Shown here piece after piece: positions 53,501 to 57,981 of a stretch of 57,981 nt of DNA. The position numbers and the translations under genes were made by a program. The DNA is from Ectocarpus siliculosus. Lineage: Eukaryota > Sar > Phaeophyceae > Ectocarpales > Ectocarpaceae. Position 1 is the stretch's first letter. The number at the start of each line of letters is the position of its first letter. The stretch lies in contig FN649734.1 in NCBI GenBank assembly GCA_000310025.1, forward strand, positions 4,780,168 through 4,838,148, in the 5' to 3' direction. The notes beneath the pieces are model-generated. The model was not told the origin of the DNA and did no database searches. It saw only the letters and a list, made by a program, of their open reading frames with translations.

Positions 53501-56500
53501 GTTTCTCTCGTAGCGGTCCTTTTCTGGTTTTCCATCCCTGGCGGCACCAGCTTTCTCGCCCATGACTGTCGCGTGTTCTTAGCCACTCGCAACTCCAACC
53601 CTACCCACCGTGGGATACGAACGCTTTTTTTTTCTCCCGTGTCCTGACGACCCCAGCTCTGTTTCTTGAACTACTTTTTAACAATTTCAGAGCCGATGGT
53701 GCCGCCCAGACCGCCAAGACCGAAGAGACGAGGGCGAGAGCTCGCGACACTTCCAAAGACGGTCGGAAGCGGAAGAAGATGAGCCTCGGGGAGCTAGAGG
53801 TGCGTGCCCATCCTGGAACCGTCGTATGGTGTCTCCATCGCAAGCACGTTGTCGTGAACAGCTTGTGTTGCAGTACGTCTCGTAAACCAGCACTTGTTGT
53901 TGAAATGGCGAGCACTTCTGTACCCTCCGACCACACCGGGTAGTACAACCACAAGAGACGCCACACACCGCACACAAAACCACACCGGGTGATAATATTT
54001 TTTTGGCTCACGTCCACCCTAAGGTCGAGAAATAAGGTGACTGAAGATAACACTTACCCCACGGCATTCCCACACCGGTTGACAAAAAACATGTGATCAC
54101 CGGGTATGTCATCTGGTTTGATGTGTGGTACTCCACCGCCGCATAAACGTGTTTTGGAAGACAACCGAAGATGAAGGTCGTGGGGCCCGGAAATGCTTTG
54201 TTTCATTTCATCCAACGACCTCACGTTTTCAAAGTATGGTCGCTTCCAGCGTTGGGTGGCAGCCAGATACTACCCGTGCCGCCAGTCGTGTATGGTACAC
54301 CACCACAAAATACCCGTCGAAGGGTAGTCACGGGCAAGGAACTACGAAACTGGTGGGGTAACTATTGGCAAATATTTTGAGCTATTATTAGTCTCTCCAG
54401 GTGTACGCAAGTTAACTTGTTGTCGACCGCCCTGTGAAGAAAAGGACGAAGACTTTCGACACCCTAGCGAGGTTTTTGTTATACGCGTTTTTGACGGTCA
54501 CGTAAGCAATAGCCATGCATCTTGACAGTTACCCCGTCTTCGGTAGATCGTGCGTGAACAATTGTTGTGTCCGCATAGTTGAAACGCAAAGGATCATGAA
54601 CACCGCAGAGAGGTGCGAATCTCCAACGCTGTTGACACAAGACGTTCCACTCAGGCAACGGCCACAAATATGGGGCGGTGTGTACGATCACCGGACAGAC
54701 TGTGACGCTCGGTAAAGAGGCAGAATCTCGGGATGAGATGGGGACAGTGGTGAAGAGTGAGAGGTGTTCGAGGGCACGCCCTCGCATCCCTCTCGAGTCA
54801 CGGTCAACGATCCGAGGAAGCCTCGTGGAAGACGTCTTAAGGTTCCTCGTAACGTTGCACGCTTCCTCGTGGATCGGAGCGTTGGCGACATCGACATCGC
54901 TCCGAGAGAAATCTCTCCGAGGAGGATGTGGTGGTAGGATTTGTGGTAAAACACGTAGGTAGGTTGGGTTTGTAGAGTTGTGACCCCACATCAATTAAAA
55001 AGCGTTTCGTACTACCCCAATGTAGATGTGTGCAAAGTTTCAAAGGCTAACTCCATTGAACGGCGTGAAGTTTTCAGCTTTTGTGCCATGAAGTATTCCC
55101 TATCCTGATGTTGGAAGAAGGAATGAAGAAAGTGGAAGCCGAGAATGCGGAGTTATTTTCCCCCGAACAACTTGATGTTTGTAAATAAATAATCAGATCC
55201 GCGGGGCCCCCTTTTCACTGCAAAGCCTAGTTCTGCGCTAGTTCTACAAGTGCTACTACAAAATATCCTGGAAAGGATGGTTGAACTATCCCGGAGCGGA
55301 AAAAAGTAAAAAGTGGTAATCATGTATTTAGAACGGGCTTTCGGGGGTTCCACGGGTTCCACGCCTGGGACCCCGATACGCCGGTCAGGAGTGCAAGCAT
55401 CGTCTCATTTGTCGTTTGCGGTTTGCAGAACTTTGTTGCACCAGGCTGTCAAAATCTGAGGACTATTCAATATTTACTTTGGTACATACAAGGCGAACCA
55501 ACCGGAGACTCTCTTGTGTATTTTTTCCCATATAGATACAATCCGTCCATACCCATTCGACGACGCCAAATCGCGCAGTCGAACCACCATTTTGGGCATA
55601 CTCGGTTCCACAGTTGACCGTGTTCTATTGTTGTTTATTCTGTAGGCCCCCTAGAGCATTGGAAATTGCATCGTTGCAAAACTGCGGCAGAAAGAGGTGG
55701 AAAGTGCAGGTTTGCATGCATTATTCGGTATATATCATGTTGAAGGCTTCTGATTGGCTGATACACCTTCATGCCCATTGCATTGTGGCCACAGCTCTGA
55801 TTGAAACTGCGGCCACGGCGATTTGGTCCCTTGCCCATGGGGATCACTATGATACCATATGTTTTCAATTTTGTGTTCATATTTCGTCTGGCAGCTGTGG
55901 TTGAATATTATTGGGTTCTAATCCGTGAACCAGCTTGTACGGAGAGGTAGTACTCACCGCATCTTTCGCTCCTCGACCGCCACTCTGTAGATGTCTCTTG
56001 GGGCGATGTAGCCAAAGTTTTTTGACCAATGAACAGTTTTCGGCCGGAGATAAACGTCGCTATCGACGTTCCCCCGACAACTCCTGATTCCCAGCCTCCC
56101 ACCCGTGCCCCTTCCCACCCGCTCGCCATTGACTGCTGCTGTTGACTTCGTAGGAGCGCGTGAAGCAAGTTTCGGAGGACAACGGCCAACTGAAACTCCA
56201 CGTGAGAACGTGCACATGGTAGAGAACGGGCAACATGACCTACCTTCAGCTAACACTTTTTGTTTTTGCGAGTGACGCGACTTTTTCACGGTCCTCTTTG
56301 GTTGAGCCTGTGAAAACGAAACAACTGGTCGTTTTGATTAAAACGTGGGGGTAAATGAAGTTGCCTGGTAGAGGTCAGGATGAGTTTTGTTGTACGGGGC
56401 GCCAAGGGCACCGCTTCAACCGATGCAGAGCAGGGCACAGAGTTTCTATCGTTTTTTTTCTGTTTCTCACACGAACGCATCTCAAATTCGTCTGTGAGTT

Positions 56501-57710
56501 CGTGTTAAGTCAGCAATTGACAGCGCGGCAGGGGGCGAAAAAGAGATGGCACCGGCTTCATTCGCCACCGTGTTTAGTTGTCACGTATCCCCTATGCTTA
56601 ATCATGCTGTCAAAACTCAGATATTTACTAGCAGACTCGTAGCAATGCGATTCCCACATTTTGTTAGGCGTAGCAATTTCTCTGGTTTGTGAACTGCCCG
56701 CTGCCGCTGCGCTCACTGCCTGGTCAATCAAAGTATGTCAGTGTGAGCGGGAACATACCATGTTCACCGAAGGGCGTCAAAAGTGTGCTTTCGGGCGTGC
56801 GAGTGCTGTTTTTCATGAACCGCGCTAGCGTGTGATCAGCTCAAATTTACCAGTATTGCCGGGAGAACAGAGAAGGCTAGACGGCGTGTTTTTGACCTGC
56901 CCCACATTGTCGATCGATTGCGCCGTATGCAGCTATCGAACGTGAACGACAAGCTCATGCTCATGGCCAGCAAGAAGAAGCTCATGGAGGCGGAGATAGC
57001 GGCCAAACTTGAGGCGCAGCGCTCTCACCCGAGCGACTCGAACCAGGCAAGCCTCGCCGAGGCCCTGTCGCGCTTCAAGGACCTCTATGCCGACTACGGC
57101 AAGCAGCGGAAGCAAGAAGTAAGTTTGTCTGGGGCGGCATGCTTGCAGTGCCCACCGCATGCCCTTAGCGTTTGTCACGGCAGAGAATACCAGCCTCGAA
57201 TCAAACAAAATAGACTGTTCTCCTTTCCGTAGCGGGTTCCGATGCCTGTTCAGGCCATGTCTCGCTTCGAACCATTCGGCACCGACTACGGTAAGCAGCG
57301 GAAGAAGCTGGTGCGGGTATACACAGAGGTTGACCGTTCAAGCACACATACGCAATACGTTCAAGTCGCACCGCCGTGCTTTCCCGCTTAGCTGTCCCCT
57401 GGTTTTTCCGCTTCAGTTTCGCCACGTGAGTACCACGTGCCCTATATCCCAGGTTGTTCCTATTTTATAAGACGCGATGAAACATGTACGGCGACTTCAT
57501 CGGTTTCTCCTCCCGCTCTCTGTTGTCATGACCGAAACCGTTTTTCATGTTTTTCACCACACAGGTCGAATTCCACCTGAGGCAGCTCGAGAGGCAGATC
57601 GTGCCCACAGACACAACCAAGATGAGCCTGTGGACTCTGGAGCAAGACGAGTCCTTTTACAAGGACCGGAAGCGGGGCAGCCTCAGTCTTATTCTCCGCG
57701 CGGAATTGGG
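50524..57710 (+). CDS. bZIP-like transcription factor, 3' end not in window
   Basis: Exons in consistent phase: 50524-50613, 51663-52161, 52715-53153, 53691-53799, 56154-56201, 56933-57118, 57565-57710; about 505 residues so far. The start MDDILTEDDFDDF is acidic. A long Ala/Gly/Pro-rich middle part with low complexity follows, beginning SDDFLSWLLVHADS. The DNA-binding part is spread over exons 4-6: RARARDTSKDGRKRKK as basic region, then MSLGELEERVKQVSEDN and GQLKLHLSNVNDKL as the zipper. The usual bZIP Asn in the basic region looks replaced by Asp, so DNA binding may differ. The tail (LYADYGKQRKQE, FHLRQLERQIVPT, LWTLEQDESFY) resembles stramenopile bZIP C-termini as I remember them. The last exon ends in phase 2 at GTAAG, so more exons are needed. 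Intron 4 (53800-56153) is the longest. Confidence 0.65.
57240..57306 (+). pseudogene. Relic duplicate of the end of bZIP exon 6
   Basis: CATGTCTCGCTTCGAACCAT and GACTACGGTAAGCAGCGGAAG repeat the exon 6 segment at about 57062-57112 with changes. It lies in the following intron, has no conserved donor and reads out of frame, so it is a decayed exon copy. Confidence 0.75.
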
Positions 57711-57738
57711 GTAAGAAGCTGTTTGGGTCATCCAAACG

Positions 57739-57759
57739 CCCCCCCCCCCCCCCCCCCCC
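57739..57759 (+). repeat. Run of 21 C
   Basis: A pure C run between the last bZIP exon and the translocator-type exon. Such runs are prone to sequencing and assembly error. Confidence 0.95.
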
Positions 57760-57890
57760 TCCGGCATGCGTACCCACCTTGAAATCGAAAAACGCTCAGA
57801 AAGAGATTACGCGGCCCGACTGTTGGATCCCCCTAATATAATGCCACCCCCGTCCTCTCGCGTGCCCCTCCCGAAATCGCTAACGTTCAG

Positions 57891-57981
57891 ACGAGGTGGC
57901 GTTCCGGTGCCTGGGAGTCGTGCACCCCGTGACCCACGCGGTGGGCAACACGTTCAAGCGCGTGTTCCTGATCGCGACGTC
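57891..57981 (+). CDS. Triose-phosphate/nucleotide-sugar translocator-type exon, partial
   Basis: After the acceptor AACGTTCAG the frame reads EVAFRCLGVV then HPVTHAVGNTFKRVFLIAT, which matches the conserved block near the end of plastid phosphate translocators (VSPVTHSVGN..KRV). The family moves phosphorylated C3 compounds across plastid membranes in exchange for phosphate. This frame needs one base from the exon before, whereas the preceding bZIP exon leaves two, so it cannot simply continue that gene. No other translocator exon is visible in the window. The exon is cut by the window edge. Confidence 0.6.

Noticed and set aside
55640-55710. Extra bZIP exon reading IVAKLRQKEVESA
   Set aside because: None of its frames joins exon 4 (phase 0) to exon 5 (phase 0). 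Direct joining of exons 4 and 5 gives a continuous zipper.

Overview
The window looks like nuclear DNA of an intron-rich stramenopile, most likely a brown alga of the Ectocarpus type (inference). Reasons: genes split into many short exons by introns of about 0.3-2.2 kb with GT-AG borders; GC-rich coding exons full of Ala/Gly/Ser/Gln tracts; abundant CT/GA, CAG/CAA and poly-C runs; LINE, SINE-like and DDE elements sitting inside introns; and protein families that point to a selenium-using eukaryote. Most single long ORFs here are chance frames in introns. I rebuilt the genes by joining exons whose reading phases and splice sites agree.

Layout. 1-3435 (+): 3' part of an HSP90 co-chaperone p23 gene. 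3436-6440: convergent spacer with one arm of a ~540-bp inverted repeat. 6441-23847 (-): a 19-exon gene, about 1402 aa, for a ZNF598/Hel2-type RING ubiquitin ligase; beyond the family core it carries an R3H motif and a C-terminal RanBP2-type zinc finger. Its introns hold the other inverted-repeat arm, a 21-bp tandem array, a 5'-truncated LINE and a DDE transposase fragment. 25723-27733 (+): a complete four-exon YjbQ/UPF0047 gene with a tRNA-like SINE in intron 1. 31006-35566 (+): a multi-pass membrane protein gene with an EGF-like ectodomain. Its last three exons are present a second time at 37719-40300, and a decayed copy of its EGF exon lies at 43130-43800. 44828-49759 (-): a five-exon PSTK (seryl-tRNA(Sec) kinase) gene. 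50524-57710 (+): a bZIP-like regulator, open at the window edge. 57891-57981: one exon of a triose-phosphate-translocator-type protein that does not fit the bZIP frame.

Three genes act in protein synthesis or quality control (p23 in folding, ZNF598 in stalled-ribosome ubiquitination, PSTK in selenocysteine supply), but nothing shows they are co-regulated. ZNF598/YjbQ and PSTK/bZIP are divergent pairs. The most unusual material is the extended ZNF598 architecture, the duplicated terminal-exon cassette, tandem duplications that span stop codons in two genes, and a shared poly-C-ended tail on the LINE and on shorter elements.
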